Notes: a model not told the origin generated them from the sequence alone. A stretch of 14,792 bases of DNA from an uncultured Eggerthellaceae bacterium (GCA_910589135.1 CAJUSL010000045.1:1-14792); one strand, 5' to 3'. Counted from the stretch's first letter, positions 1 to 7,007 are shown. Program-made: numbers and translations.

Positions 1-1
1 C

Positions 2-637
2 GACCCTGGCCCCGACGGCCCGCTGCTCGAGATCGTTTCCCTCGCCATCGCCGAGCTGGGCGACCAGGCTATCGGGTGGGACGAGAACAGCTACGCCCGG
101 ATCGAGCTGCCTGCATCGAAGGTTCCTACCAGGGCCGAGGACTTCGCTCTCGAGGTGCCCAACGGGGTCGAGTACGAGATCACGAAGCGCGCGGACCCCG
201 CGTTCCGGTGGATGGCGTGTTCCGTCGAACCCATGCGGGAGGGCGCCGGCGCGTCGACGATTTGGGACATCGTGCTGAGGCGTCTTGCCGCGCCTCCCGC
301 CGAGAGGAACTACGTTCTTGAGATCGTGCCGATGGCCGAGGGCGGCGACGGAAACGGCGACGGCAACGGCGACGGAAACGGCAACGGCGACGGCGACGGC
401 GATGGCAACGGCCTCACACCGGGGGTGCCCACGCCCATGCCGCCCTCGCTGGATGGCTCGACGGACACGCCATTGCCGCCTGCGATCGTCATCACCACGC
501 CGTCCCCAGACGCCGTTGGAGATTCGCTGCAGGCAACGGGAGACGCGGCTCCCCGCGCTCTTGCGGCGCTGGGAATCGGCGCGCTTCTTGCGTCGCTGCT
601 CTGCTTTGCCGCGTACCGTCGCCGCACGCGTGCGTAG
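2..637 (+). CDS. C-terminal part of a surface protein with an LPXTG-like sorting signal
   Basis: The reading frame is open from the window edge, so the N-terminus and start lie outside; 211 residues are visible. The first ~110 resemble an extracellular domain of a kind I cannot name. Residues ~114-138 are a low-complexity Gly/Asp/Asn linker, followed by a Pro/Thr-rich stretch (about 139-170). The C-terminus has the three parts of a cell-wall sorting signal: LQATGD (176-181), a hydrophobic helix (about 185-204) and the basic tail RRRTRA. In the classic sortase signal LPXTG the second residue is Pro; here it is Gln, so recognition by a sortase is inferred. If not cleaved, the same segment would serve as a membrane anchor. 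The protein most likely acts outside the cell as an anchored, stalk-bearing protein. No sortase gene is visible in the window. Confidence 0.75.
   Translation, partial: DPGPDGPLLEIVSLAIAELGDQAIGWDENSYARIELPASKVPTRAEDFALEVPNGVEYEITKRADPAFRWMACSVEPMREGAGASTIWDIVLRRLAAPPAERNYVLEIVPMAEGGDGNGDGNGDGNGNGDGDGDGNGLTPGVPTPMPPSLDGSTDTPLPPAIVITTPSPDAVGDSLQATGDAAPRALAALGIGALLASLLCFAAYRRRTRA
341..412 (+). repeat. Gly-Asp/Gly-Asn coding repeat (linker)
   Basis: The DNA is a run of imperfect 6-base units, GACGGC or AACGGC with occasional GGA and GAT codons. It encodes alternating Gly with Asp or Asn in the surface protein. Such runs usually form flexible, acidic wall-spanning linkers and can change length by replication slippage. 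Confidence 0.8.
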
Positions 638-683
638 GCGATCGCACCTGGCGGCCTTCGGCCGGCTTTGTGGCTTGTGGCTG

Positions 684-700
684 GCTCCCGCTTCGGGAGC
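684..700 (+). terminator. possible terminator hairpin after the surface protein gene
   Basis: GCTCCCG (684-690) and CGGGAGC (694-700) form a perfect 7-bp stem with a CTT loop. A smaller hairpin, CGGCC-TTC-GGCCG, lies just upstream at 652-664 and is followed by GCTTTG. Neither has a proper run of T residues, so intrinsic termination is plausible but not shown. The stretch 638-891 holds no convincing gene. Confidence 0.35.
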
Positions 701-891
701 TTGTGGTGTCTGGCGTGAGGACTGCGGCGCTCTCGCGGTTTTCCCGCGTGGAAGCTCCATTGCGTTTGCCCAGTTCGGGAGCCATGTAAAGCACTTTTGA
801 CGCGGGTTTTTCGCCGGATTGCGCATGCTGATCGCTGCGGCAATGCTAAGGTTTTCCGCGTTTTGCATATTGAAGGAACGGAGGAATGGTT

Positions 892-1065
892 ATGGTGTCC
901 GAGCACGCGATGTTGATTCTTATGCTGCTGTTGGCGGTGGCGGTGGTCGTCCTTGCGGTGGGGATGATGATATATGCATCGAAGACGGGCGCGCAGTTGA
1001 AGCGCATGGCGAAGAGCATCGAGGATTTGGGCGCTGCGGCAGGCAGGCCCGGCGCCGCGGAATAG
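892..1065 (+). CDS. 57-residue single-span membrane protein
   Basis: The small protein has one strongly hydrophobic segment (about residues 7-28, rich in Leu, Val, Ala and Met) and a short basic/amphipathic tail containing KRMAKSIEDL. It is probably an integral membrane microprotein with a cytoplasmic C-terminus. The ribosome binding site GGAGG (880-884) lies 7 bases before the ATG at 892 but only 1 base before the in-frame ATG at 886, so 892 is the better start. Seven bases separate its TAG from... the regulator start at 1072 is six intervening bases downstream, in the same frame, which suggests co-transcription and functional linkage. I do not recognise a family. A role as partner or signal-input subunit of the downstream membrane-bound regulator is inferred from position only. 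Confidence 0.65.
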   Translation: MVSEHAMLILMLLLAVAVVVLAVGMMIYASKTGAQLKRMAKSIEDLGAAAGRPGAAE

Positions 1066-1071
1066 GTCGCG

Positions 1072-1689
1072 TTGGAGCTTGCGGGCCAAATACGTCGGCT
1101 TCGGACCGAGCGCGGCCTTCTGCAGGATGACCTGGCTGCGGCTGTATATGTGTCGCGCCAGACGGTGTCGAGCTGGGAAAACGACAAGACGTATCCCGAC
1201 GTGCAAAGCCTTGTGCTGCTCAGCCAGCTGTTCGACGTGTCCATCGACGAGCTGATTCAAGGCGACGTCGCGGTGATGCGACGCACCGTCGAGGAAGACT
1301 CGCGCAAGATGCGGTGGCTTTCGGGCGTCGTGCTTGTTGCGATGGTGCTGGCGGTGGCCTTCTTCGTGGGACTGGCCGTAGCGTGGCGCGATCCGACGGG
1401 AATCGGGAACCTGGCGAAGGGGGAAGTGGCCGGCGTCGCCGTGTTTCTGCCGCTGTACGCGATAGGCATGGCGGCGGCGGTGTGGGTCGAGCGCATCAAG
1501 GGCCGTCATGACCTGGTCGCCTATCGCGAAATCGTCGCGTTTGCGAACGGCGAGCCGATGGGCGACGACGAGCGTCAGGGGCATGGCTTTGCGCGCAAGC
1601 ATCCCACCGCGGCCGTTGCCATGAAGTTCGCCTTCTGTGCCGCCGCGGGCGCAGTGGTGGGATTGCTGGTCTACAAATTGGTCAGCTAG
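1072..1689 (+). CDS. XRE-family regulator with C-terminal membrane segments
   Basis: Residues 1-60 are a canonical XRE/Cro helix-turn-helix (QIRRLRTERGLLQDDLA, then VSRQTVSSWENDKTYPDV). Three hydrophobic segments follow at about 82-105, 120-139 and 180-203, so this is a DNA-binding protein tethered to the membrane. The family architecture (XRE domain plus C-terminal membrane helices) is common in Gram-positive bacteria, usually without a known ligand. The start is TTG at 1072: a stop lies at 1063-1065 in the same frame, and any later start would remove helix 1. There is only a weak AGG five bases upstream, so translation is probably coupled to the preceding microprotein gene. Targets are unknown; autoregulation or control of an envelope response would be typical guesses. 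Confidence 0.85.
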   Translation: MELAGQIRRLRTERGLLQDDLAAAVYVSRQTVSSWENDKTYPDVQSLVLLSQLFDVSIDELIQGDVAVMRRTVEEDSRKMRWLSGVVLVAMVLAVAFFVGLAVAWRDPTGIGNLAKGEVAGVAVFLPLYAIGMAAAVWVERIKGRHDLVAYREIVAFANGEPMGDDERQGHGFARKHPTAAVAMKFAFCAAAGAVVGLLVYKLVS

Positions 1690-1804
1690 GGCGGCTGACA
1701 TGTTGGTCTGTCGGCTCGTGCGTCGCACGCGCCACGCGACTGCGGAAAACGTGCATTGCGCGCCATGCCCGGTTCGCCTTCGACAATCCCTGCGTTTTGG
1801 CTGT

Positions 1805-1827
1805 GGAAGCGATGGCCTTGCGCTTCC
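1805..1827. other. 7-bp hairpin in the intergenic region
   Basis: GGAAGCG (1805-1811) and CGCTTCC (1821-1827) make a perfect 7-bp stem with a 9-base loop. A second pair, GGAGGC (1831-1836) and GCCTCC (1855-1860), follows with an 18-base loop. It lies between the XRE gene and the next gene and lacks a T run. It could be a weak terminator for the XRE transcript or part of a structured leader. The rest of 1690-1961 shows no gene. Confidence 0.35.
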
Positions 1828-1899
1828 GAAGGAGGCGAGTCGAAGCCAGCTGGAGCCTCCCGCCGTCTCTTGCATACTCGTAACGGATAAGCGTTTCGA

Positions 1900-1957
1900 G
1901 ATCCTTCCGTGACCTCCTTGCTGCTAGATTGGTCTCAACGCCACATGAGGAAGGATC
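1900..1957 (+). promoter_or_regulatory. 9-bp inverted repeat covering the ribosome binding site
   Basis: GATCCTTCC (1900-1908) is the exact reverse complement of GGAAGGATC (1949-1957). The right arm contains most of the AGGAAGGA ribosome binding site (1948-1955) of the dehydrogenase gene starting at 1962. If both arms are transcribed, the stem would hide the ribosome binding site; alternatively it is a two-arm DNA operator. A possible -10 box TAGATT (1925-1930) lies between the arms. If that is the real promoter, the left arm is not in the mRNA and the operator reading is the better one. Confidence 0.4.
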
Positions 1958-1961
1958 GCTG

Positions 1962-2765
1962 ATGAACGAACCGGGACGCCATGGCGCACCATCTGGAAAG
2001 CGCGTCGCCATCGTTACGGGCGCGTCGTCGGGGCTGGGACGCGAGTTCGCGCGGCAGCTGGACCGGATGCAGGTCGCCGACGAGCTGTGGCTCGTCGCCC
2101 GCGGCGCCGACGTGCTCGAATCCCTCGCCGCGCAGCTGGACACGCCGGCGCGCTGCATACCTGCCGACCTTACCGACAAGGAGGCCGTCGACCGCCTTCG
2201 CGACACACTCGAAAGCGAGCGCCCGCGCGTGACCTTCCTCGTCAACGCCGCGGGTTTCGGCAAGTTCGGCGACTGGCAGACCATATCCGAGGCCGACGTC
2301 GACGCCATGATCGACCTGAATTGCCGCGCCCTCGTGGACGTCACGCACCTGGCGTTGCCGTTCATGCTGGGCGGAGGCCGCATCATCCAGGTGGCTTCGG
2401 CGGCGGCGTTCGTCCCGCTGCCCCATATGAATGTGTACGCCGCCACCAAGTCGTTCGTGTTGCGCTACACGCGCGCGCTGCGCTGGGAGCTTCGTGGCAC
2501 GGGCATCACGGCCACGGCGCTGTGCCCCACGTGGGTGAAGACCGGCTTCGAGAAGGTGGCGCGCGACTCCGAAGGCGGCCGCGACGTCGGGCGTCTCATC
2601 GGCGAGCAGACGCCCGAGGTGGTGGTGCGCCGGGCGCTGTGCGCGAACAAGGCGCACCTCGCCGTCGCGTGCGCCAGCATGCAGTCGGCGGCATTGCGGC
2701 TCGCCGGGAAGCTGCTTCCCTCGTGCGTTACCATGGCAGCATGGGAATCGATTCGTCGCCTGTAA
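1962..2765 (+). CDS. short-chain dehydrogenase/reductase (SDR)
   Basis: The 267-residue protein is a classical SDR of usual length. It has the nucleotide-binding motif TGASSGLG (19-26), NAAG (95-98), Asn120, and the catalytic Ser146, Tyr159 and Lys163 (YAATK). It should be a soluble NAD(P)(H)-dependent oxidoreductase; the substrate cannot be told from sequence. The ATG at 1962 is chosen because AGGAAGGA (1948-1955) lies six bases upstream; an in-frame ATG at 1929 has no such site. It is the first of four plus-strand genes that are closely packed up to 6193. The likely start of the next gene is 53 bases downstream. Confidence 0.9.
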   Translation: MNEPGRHGAPSGKRVAIVTGASSGLGREFARQLDRMQVADELWLVARGADVLESLAAQLDTPARCIPADLTDKEAVDRLRDTLESERPRVTFLVNAAGFGKFGDWQTISEADVDAMIDLNCRALVDVTHLALPFMLGGGRIIQVASAAAFVPLPHMNVYAATKSFVLRYTRALRWELRGTGITATALCPTWVKTGFEKVARDSEGGRDVGRLIGEQTPEVVVRRALCANKAHLAVACASMQSAALRLAGKLLPSCVTMAAWESIRRL

Positions 2766-2818
2766 GCGATCGGCGGCGCGCGGCATTCGCCATGGCGGTG
2801 CGGAAAGGGGCAGCGAAA

Positions 2819-3523
2819 ATGCGGGAAGCGGGAGTCAACCCGGGTGGCGATGCGGAAGCCAGCGCGGACAAACCGGGCGCCGGCTTCGAATCCATGTGCA
2901 GCCCGGGCGGAGCCTCGGAAGCAAATCCGAAAGCCGGCTTGCGCGGGCCATGCGCGCTCCTGATGATCGACATGCAGATGGGCTTCATCGACCCGGCGTC
3001 CCCGCTGTGCATTGCCGGCGCTGCCGCCACGATAGACGCCTGCGCCGACGTGCTTGCCGCGGCGCGCGCTGCCGGGATGTGCGTCTTCCACGTGCGGCGC
3101 GAGTACGCCGCCGACGGCTCGGACGTCGAGCCGGTGCGCCACGGCCTGTGGCTGTCGGGCGGCCGTCCGCTGTGCCGCGAGGGCGACTTCCCCAACAGCC
3201 TGGATGCGCCCGCCTCCCTTCAGGCGATGCCGGGCGAAGCGGTCGTCGTGAAGCCGCGCTTTTCCGCGTTCTTCGACACCGGGCTGCACGAAACCCTGCA
3301 GGAGGCCGGCGTCGAGACGCTGGTCCTTATCGGGACCACCACGCCGAACTGCATACGGACCACCTGCTACGACGCCCTGTCGTACAACTACAATGTCATC
3401 GTGGTCGAGGACGCCACGTCGTCGCGCACCCCGCAGGTGCAGCAGGCGAACATCGCCGACATGGCCTTCATTGGCGCCACGGTGGTGGACTCGCGCATGT
3501 TCGCGGGCCTGGCGGCAAGCTGA
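2819..3523 (+). CDS. isochorismatase-like cysteine hydrolase
   Basis: The 234-residue protein has the isochorismatase/nicotinamidase fold from about residue 43. The expected catalytic triad is present: Asp51 in LLMIDMQMGF, Lys145 in VVVKPRFSAF and Cys178 in TTTPNCIRTT. Family members hydrolyse amides, such as nicotinamide or carbamoyl groups, or the vinyl ether of isochorismate; the substrate here is unknown. The first ~42 residues are a Gly/Ala/Pro-rich extension not needed by the fold. The ATG at 2819 is preferred because GGAAAGGGG (2802-2810) lies 8 bases upstream. In-frame ATGs at 2741 (inside the SDR gene) and 2792 lack a good ribosome site, and a later ATG at 2894 is also possible. The EEP gene follows after 18 bases, so an operon is likely. 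Confidence 0.85.
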   Translation: MREAGVNPGGDAEASADKPGAGFESMCSPGGASEANPKAGLRGPCALLMIDMQMGFIDPASPLCIAGAAATIDACADVLAAARAAGMCVFHVRREYAADGSDVEPVRHGLWLSGGRPLCREGDFPNSLDAPASLQAMPGEAVVVKPRFSAFFDTGLHETLQEAGVETLVLIGTTTPNCIRTTCYDALSYNYNVIVVEDATSSRTPQVQQANIADMAFIGATVVDSRMFAGLAAS

Positions 3524-3541
3524 AAGAGCAGGAGGTTTCCC

Positions 3542-4672
3542 ATGCGCAAGAAGGTGCTCGTCGGAACGCTTTCCGTCGTCGGCGCGGTGCTGGTGGCGCT
3601 CGTCGTCTACGTCCTGTACGTCATGCTGGGCTATTACCGGCTGGAGGACAACCTGGAGCTGCAAGCCATGCCGCCGGCGAACGCGGCCGCAGAACCGCTT
3701 CCGCAACTTGAACTGGCCGACGGGCTGACGCCGCTGACGGTGGTCGCCGCAAACCTGGGGTTCGGCGCCTACGGGCCCGACTTCGACTTCTTCATGGACG
3801 GCGGCACAGGCTCGGTGGCGCAGAGCGCCGACTACGTGCGCGCCAACGTCCTGGGCTCCGCCGAGGCCATCAAGGCGCTGAAGCCCGACTTCGTCCTGTT
3901 TCAGGAAGTCGACGTGAATGGCACGCGCAGCCACGACGTGGACGAATACACCCTGCTGACCGACGCCTTCCCGGACGATGCGTCCGTGTTCGCGCAGAAC
4001 TACGACTCGCCCTACCTGGCGTGGCCGCCCTACGCGCCGCACGGCGCCAACCGCGCCGGTTTGGTCACCTTCTCCGATTGCGAGGTCGAAAGCGCGCTGC
4101 GCCGCAGCCTTCCCATCTCCGACAGCCTCAGCAAGTTGCTCGACCTCGACCGATGCTATTCGATCGTGCGCGTTCCTACGTCCGCCGGCATCGATTTGGT
4201 GCTGTTCAACGTGCACCTGTCTGCCTACGGGGCCGATGCGCAAATCATGCAGGCGCAGCGCGACATGCTGTACGCCGACATGCGGAAGGAGCGCGACGCG
4301 GGCAACTTCGTGATTGCCGGCGGCGACTTCAACCACGACATGATCGGCGTGTCGAACGAGGTGTACGGCAACGCGACCGACACCGAGGCCAGCTGGGCGA
4401 AGCCGTTCGACTTCGTGGGCGTCCCGGAAGGATTCACCGTGGCGTGCAAGGCGCAGCTTGACGCGGGCGAGTTCCACTCGGCGGCCACGTGCCGCGATGC
4501 CGGGAGGCCTTACGACGGTACCAACGACCGCTGGGTGATGGACGCGTTCATCTATTCCGACAACGTGCAATGCCTGGAGCAGCAGACGCTCGACCTGAAG
4601 TTCGCCTACTCGGACCACAATCCCGTCTACATGCGGTTTGCGCTGCCGAATCCGGCGCAGGCGCAATCGTAG
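3542..4672 (+). CDS. membrane-anchored endonuclease/exonuclease/phosphatase (EEP) family protein
   Basis: The 376-residue protein begins with MRKK and one hydrophobic helix (about 5-30), a signal anchor placing the rest outside the cell. The catalytic domain starts near residue 64 and carries the EEP (DNase I/sphingomyelinase-like) metal and catalytic motifs: AANLGFGAY (Asn71), LFQEVD (Glu122), FNVHLSAYG (His225), GGDFNHD (Asp262, Asn264), WVMDAFIY (Asp334) and YSDHNPV (Asp358, His359). It should be a divalent-metal phosphodiesterase. Whether it cleaves nucleic acid, a lipid head group or another phosphodiester is not visible. Several Cys residues in the outer domain (180, 205, 302, 317, 344) might form disulfides. 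AGGAGG (3530-3535) lies six bases before the ATG. Its TAG stop overlaps the ribosome site of glpK. Confidence 0.87.
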   Translation: MRKKVLVGTLSVVGAVLVALVVYVLYVMLGYYRLEDNLELQAMPPANAAAEPLPQLELADGLTPLTVVAANLGFGAYGPDFDFFMDGGTGSVAQSADYVRANVLGSAEAIKALKPDFVLFQEVDVNGTRSHDVDEYTLLTDAFPDDASVFAQNYDSPYLAWPPYAPHGANRAGLVTFSDCEVESALRRSLPISDSLSKLLDLDRCYSIVRVPTSAGIDLVLFNVHLSAYGADAQIMQAQRDMLYADMRKERDAGNFVIAGGDFNHDMIGVSNEVYGNATDTEASWAKPFDFVGVPEGFTVACKAQLDAGEFHSAATCRDAGRPYDGTNDRWVMDAFIYSDNVQCLEQQTLDLKFAYSDHNPVYMRFALPNPAQAQS

Positions 4673-4684
4673 GAGGATCGCATC

Positions 4685-6193
4685 ATGGGGGAAAGCACCG
4701 CCGACAAGAGGTTCGTCATCGCGCTCGACCAAGGCACCACGTCGTCGCGCGCGATGCTGATCGACCGCGCGGGGCGCATCGTTGCGCGCATGCAGCGCGA
4801 GTTTCCGCAGGTCTACCCGCAGCCGGGCTGGGTGGAGCACGACCCGGCCGACATCCTGTCGTCGCAGCTGGGCGTGCTGACCGAGCTTCTGCTGGCGAAC
4901 AACGTCGACACGGCGCAGGTCGACTCGATCGGCATCACCAACCAGCGCGAGACCACGCTGGTATGGGACCGCGAGACGGGCGAACCGCTGCACAACGCCA
5001 TCGTGTGGCAATGCCGCCGCACCGCTCCCATGATCGAGCGGCTGTGCAGCGACCCCGGGGTTGCGCGCACGATCGTCGAGAAGACCGGGCTGGTTCCCGA
5101 CCCGTACTTCTCGGCCAGCAAGATCGCATGGATCCTGGACGAGGTCCCCGGTGCTCGCGAGCGGGCCGAAGCGGGCGGCCTTGCGTTCGGAACCGTCGAC
5201 AGCTGGCTGATTTGGAAGCTGACGTACGGCGCGGTGCACGCCACCGACATGACGAACGCCAGCCGCACCATGCTGTACAACATCCACGCCTGCGACTGGG
5301 ACCCGTGGCTGCTCGACCTGTTCGGCATCCCTGCCTCGATGATGCCCAGCGTGCAGCCGTCGGCGAGCCGGTTCGGCGTCACGGCCAACCCGGGCACCGT
5401 GCAGGGAATCCCCATCTGCGGGGTGGCGGGCGACCAGCAGGCCGCACTGTTCGGGCAGCGATGCTGGGAGCCGGGCGACGCGAAGAACACGTACGGAACG
5501 GGCTGCTTCCTGTTGATGAACACGGGCACGGAAGCGTGCGCGAGCAGGCACGGGCTGGTGACGACGATTGCGGCGGTGGCGCCCGAGGCGGGCGAGGTGC
5601 ACTATGCCCTGGAAGGCAGCGTGTTCATGGCCGGCGCGTTGATGCAGTGGCTGCGCGACGAGCTGGGCATCCTGCAGAACGTGGCCGATTCCAGCGCGAT
5701 TGCCGCGAGCGTGCCCGACACCGAAGGCGTCTACGTCGTGCCTGCGTTCACGGGGCTGGGTGCGCCATGGTGGGACGCCGACGCGCGCGGTGCCATCTAC
5801 GGGTTGACGCGCGGGGCCGGACGCGCCCATATCGTGCGCGCGTCGCTGGAGGCGCTGGCCTTCCAGACGTGCGACCTGTTGCGTGCGATGGAGGAGGACG
5901 CGGGCGTGACGCTGCGGCAGCTCAACGTAGACGGCGGCGCGTCGGCGAACGAGTTTCTGATGCAGTTCCAGTCCGACGTGCTGGGGCTGCCGGTCCGGCG
6001 TCCTGCAGATGCCGAGGCGACTGCGCTGGGCGCGGCCTATCTGGCGGGGTTGACGACAGGCTTCTGGAAAGGGCTCGGCGAGCTGCGCGGCTTGGCGCGG
6101 GGGGAAGAGGTGTTCGCGCCTGCCGGCACCGACGAGTGGCGCGAGCGGTTGCTGGTGGGCTGGCACGAGGCGGTCGAGCGCACGCGCGCATAG
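4685..6193 (+). CDS. glpK: glycerol kinase
   Basis: The protein phosphorylates glycerol with ATP to sn-glycerol 3-phosphate in the cytoplasm. Its 502 residues match the usual length of the FGGY-family GlpK. Clear signatures are the N-terminal phosphate-binding motif ALDQGTTSSRA (13-23), the glycerol-binding residues in TNQRETTLVWD (Arg88, Glu89) and Tyr140, the catalytic Asp250 in GVAGDQQAALFGQ, and NTYGTGCFLLMNTG (268-281). The loop before GVAGDQQ has no His, so the PTS-dependent His phosphorylation known from some Firmicutes GlpK proteins is not expected. AGGAGG (4671-4676) precedes the ATG by 8 bases and shares bases with the stop codon of the EEP gene, a sign of coupling. No glpF or glpD is in the window, so the glycerol uptake and oxidation genes must be elsewhere. 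Confidence 0.96.
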   Translation: MGESTADKRFVIALDQGTTSSRAMLIDRAGRIVARMQREFPQVYPQPGWVEHDPADILSSQLGVLTELLLANNVDTAQVDSIGITNQRETTLVWDRETGEPLHNAIVWQCRRTAPMIERLCSDPGVARTIVEKTGLVPDPYFSASKIAWILDEVPGARERAEAGGLAFGTVDSWLIWKLTYGAVHATDMTNASRTMLYNIHACDWDPWLLDLFGIPASMMPSVQPSASRFGVTANPGTVQGIPICGVAGDQQAALFGQRCWEPGDAKNTYGTGCFLLMNTGTEACASRHGLVTTIAAVAPEAGEVHYALEGSVFMAGALMQWLRDELGILQNVADSSAIAASVPDTEGVYVVPAFTGLGAPWWDADARGAIYGLTRGAGRAHIVRASLEALAFQTCDLLRAMEEDAGVTLRQLNVDGGASANEFLMQFQSDVLGLPVRRPADAEATALGAAYLAGLTTGFWKGLGELRGLARGEEVFAPAGTDEWRERLLVGWHEAVERTRA

Positions 6194-6225
6194 GGGCGGG
6201 TGGCTGTCTGCTGGTGGCCGCGGGT

Positions 6226-6238
6226 GGCCGTTTCGGCT
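6226..6238. terminator. weak hairpin between convergent genes
   Basis: GCCG-TTT-CGGC (6227-6237) with one extra G-T pair lies in the 87-base gap between the ends of glpK and the minus-strand pair. The stem is short and no T run follows, so its role as a shared terminator is a guess from position. Confidence 0.2.
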
Positions 6239-6280
6239 TCCAGGGAATCGGGTCCCGGCTGTTCCGGTGCGTTGGCGGGC

Positions 6281-6553
6281 TCAGCCCATCGTTTCCGAAA
6301 GGTAGAGCTTGTTGCTGCGCGGGAACTCCCGCTTGAACGCCTCCCTGATCAGCCGCTTTCCGGCGGGTCCGGCGTCGAGCGGGGTCGTTGCGTTCGCGAA
6401 GCCGTGCTCCTCCAGCTCCCAGCTTTCCGCAGCGCGGCGCAGCGTGACCGAACGGTCCTTCTTGAACGTGGCCAGGGTGAGCACGCGAAGTCGCTTGTCC
6501 GCCATAGCGTTCAGCAGTTTCGCCTGGGCTTGCTTCACGGGTACCAGCTTCAT
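6281..6553 (-). CDS. 90-residue hypothetical protein, second gene of a tight pair
   Basis: I do not recognise this protein. It is basic at the N-terminal end (MKLVPVKQAQAKLLNAMADKR), has a central Arg/Lys-rich part (FKKDRSVTLRRAAESWELEE) and ends with KRLIREAFKREFPRSNKLYL. There is no membrane segment or signal peptide, so it should be cytosolic, and the charge pattern would allow nucleic-acid or partner binding. Strong G/C preference at third codon positions supports real coding. The ATG overlaps the TGA of the upstream gene by four bases (ATGA), and AAAGGAG lies six bases before it. The order and overlap resemble HigBA-type toxin-antitoxin pairs, in which this would be the antitoxin. I see no clear helix-turn-helix, so that remains a hypothesis. 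Confidence 0.7.
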   Translation of the reverse strand: MKLVPVKQAQAKLLNAMADKRLRVLTLATFKKDRSVTLRRAAESWELEEHGFANATTPLDAGPAGKRLIREAFKREFPRSNKLYLSETMG

Positions 6554-6900
6554 GCGTGGCTCCTTTCCAGAAAGCGCTCGAGTTCGGCGGCGAATGCGCG
6601 CTTCTGCAGCTCGGGCGAAACGAAGAGCACGGTGGCGCTTTCGCCATGCACCGCGAACGCGACGCGCACCGAGCCGACGGATTTTTCGTTCACGCGGCAT
6701 TCCCATATGGGCAGGCCGCGCCAGCGCGCGTTCGTGGCGAACTTCGACTTGAAGAGCCCGTTGGCCATCTGGCTTGCTACGGTCTGCTCGATGCGGCTCA
6801 TGAGGTGCGGATGCTTCCGAAGCAGCGTCTGGCAGCCGCTTTTCTCGAAGGCAACAGAGGCGTGCGGCGGGGTGCCGCCTTTTGCGTGTTGCTGGCTCAC
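6550..6900 (-). CDS. 116-residue hypothetical protein, possibly RelE/HigB-like
   Basis: The start is GTG at 6898-6900: a strong GGAGG site lies 8 bases upstream in the gene direction, and third-position G/C content rises from there. An in-frame ATG at 7011 would add 37 Lys/Arg-rich residues but has no ribosome site. The protein has a helical N-terminal half (SRIEQTVASQMANGLF) and a C-terminal half that reads as beta strands: LPIWECRV (63-70), VGSVRVAFAVHG (75-86), SATVLFVSPELQKR (88-101), then a helix. This W-x-x-R-V, R-V-x-x-A-V-x-G pattern resembles RelE/HigB mRNA-interferase folds. The likeness is by eye and weak. It overlaps the next gene by four bases, so the two are surely translated together. 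Confidence 0.7.
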   Translation of the reverse strand: MSQQHAKGGTPPHASVAFEKSGCQTLLRKHPHLMSRIEQTVASQMANGLFKSKFATNARWRGLPIWECRVNEKSVGSVRVAFAVHGESATVLFVSPELQKRAFAAELERFLERSHA

Positions 6901-7007
6901 CTGGTCATCCTCCTCTGCCTTTGCGCGCCGTTTGCGTTTGCCTTTGGCGTGATGGTATCGCGCTTGCGCTGACGCGAGCGCTGCATGGGGAATCCGTAGA
7001 CGAAGGT

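Noticed and set aside
310..1875. 521-codon minus-strand frame
   Set aside because: It is antisense to the surface protein, the microprotein and the XRE gene, and its composition is Arg/His-rich without motifs.
1929..1961. Upstream ATG for the SDR gene
   Set aside because: It would place AGGAAGGA inside the coding sequence and has no ribosome site of its own.
2465..6166. 1233-codon open frame on the minus strand across the SDR-glpK run
   Set aside because: It is antisense to four recognisable genes; long antisense frames are expected in DNA with G/C-rich third positions. Its translation is Arg/His/Gln-rich with no domain.
4489..6336. 615-codon plus-strand frame overlapping the EEP gene end and glpK
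   Set aside because: It is out of frame with two recognisable proteins and its translation is Arg/Gly-rich noise.
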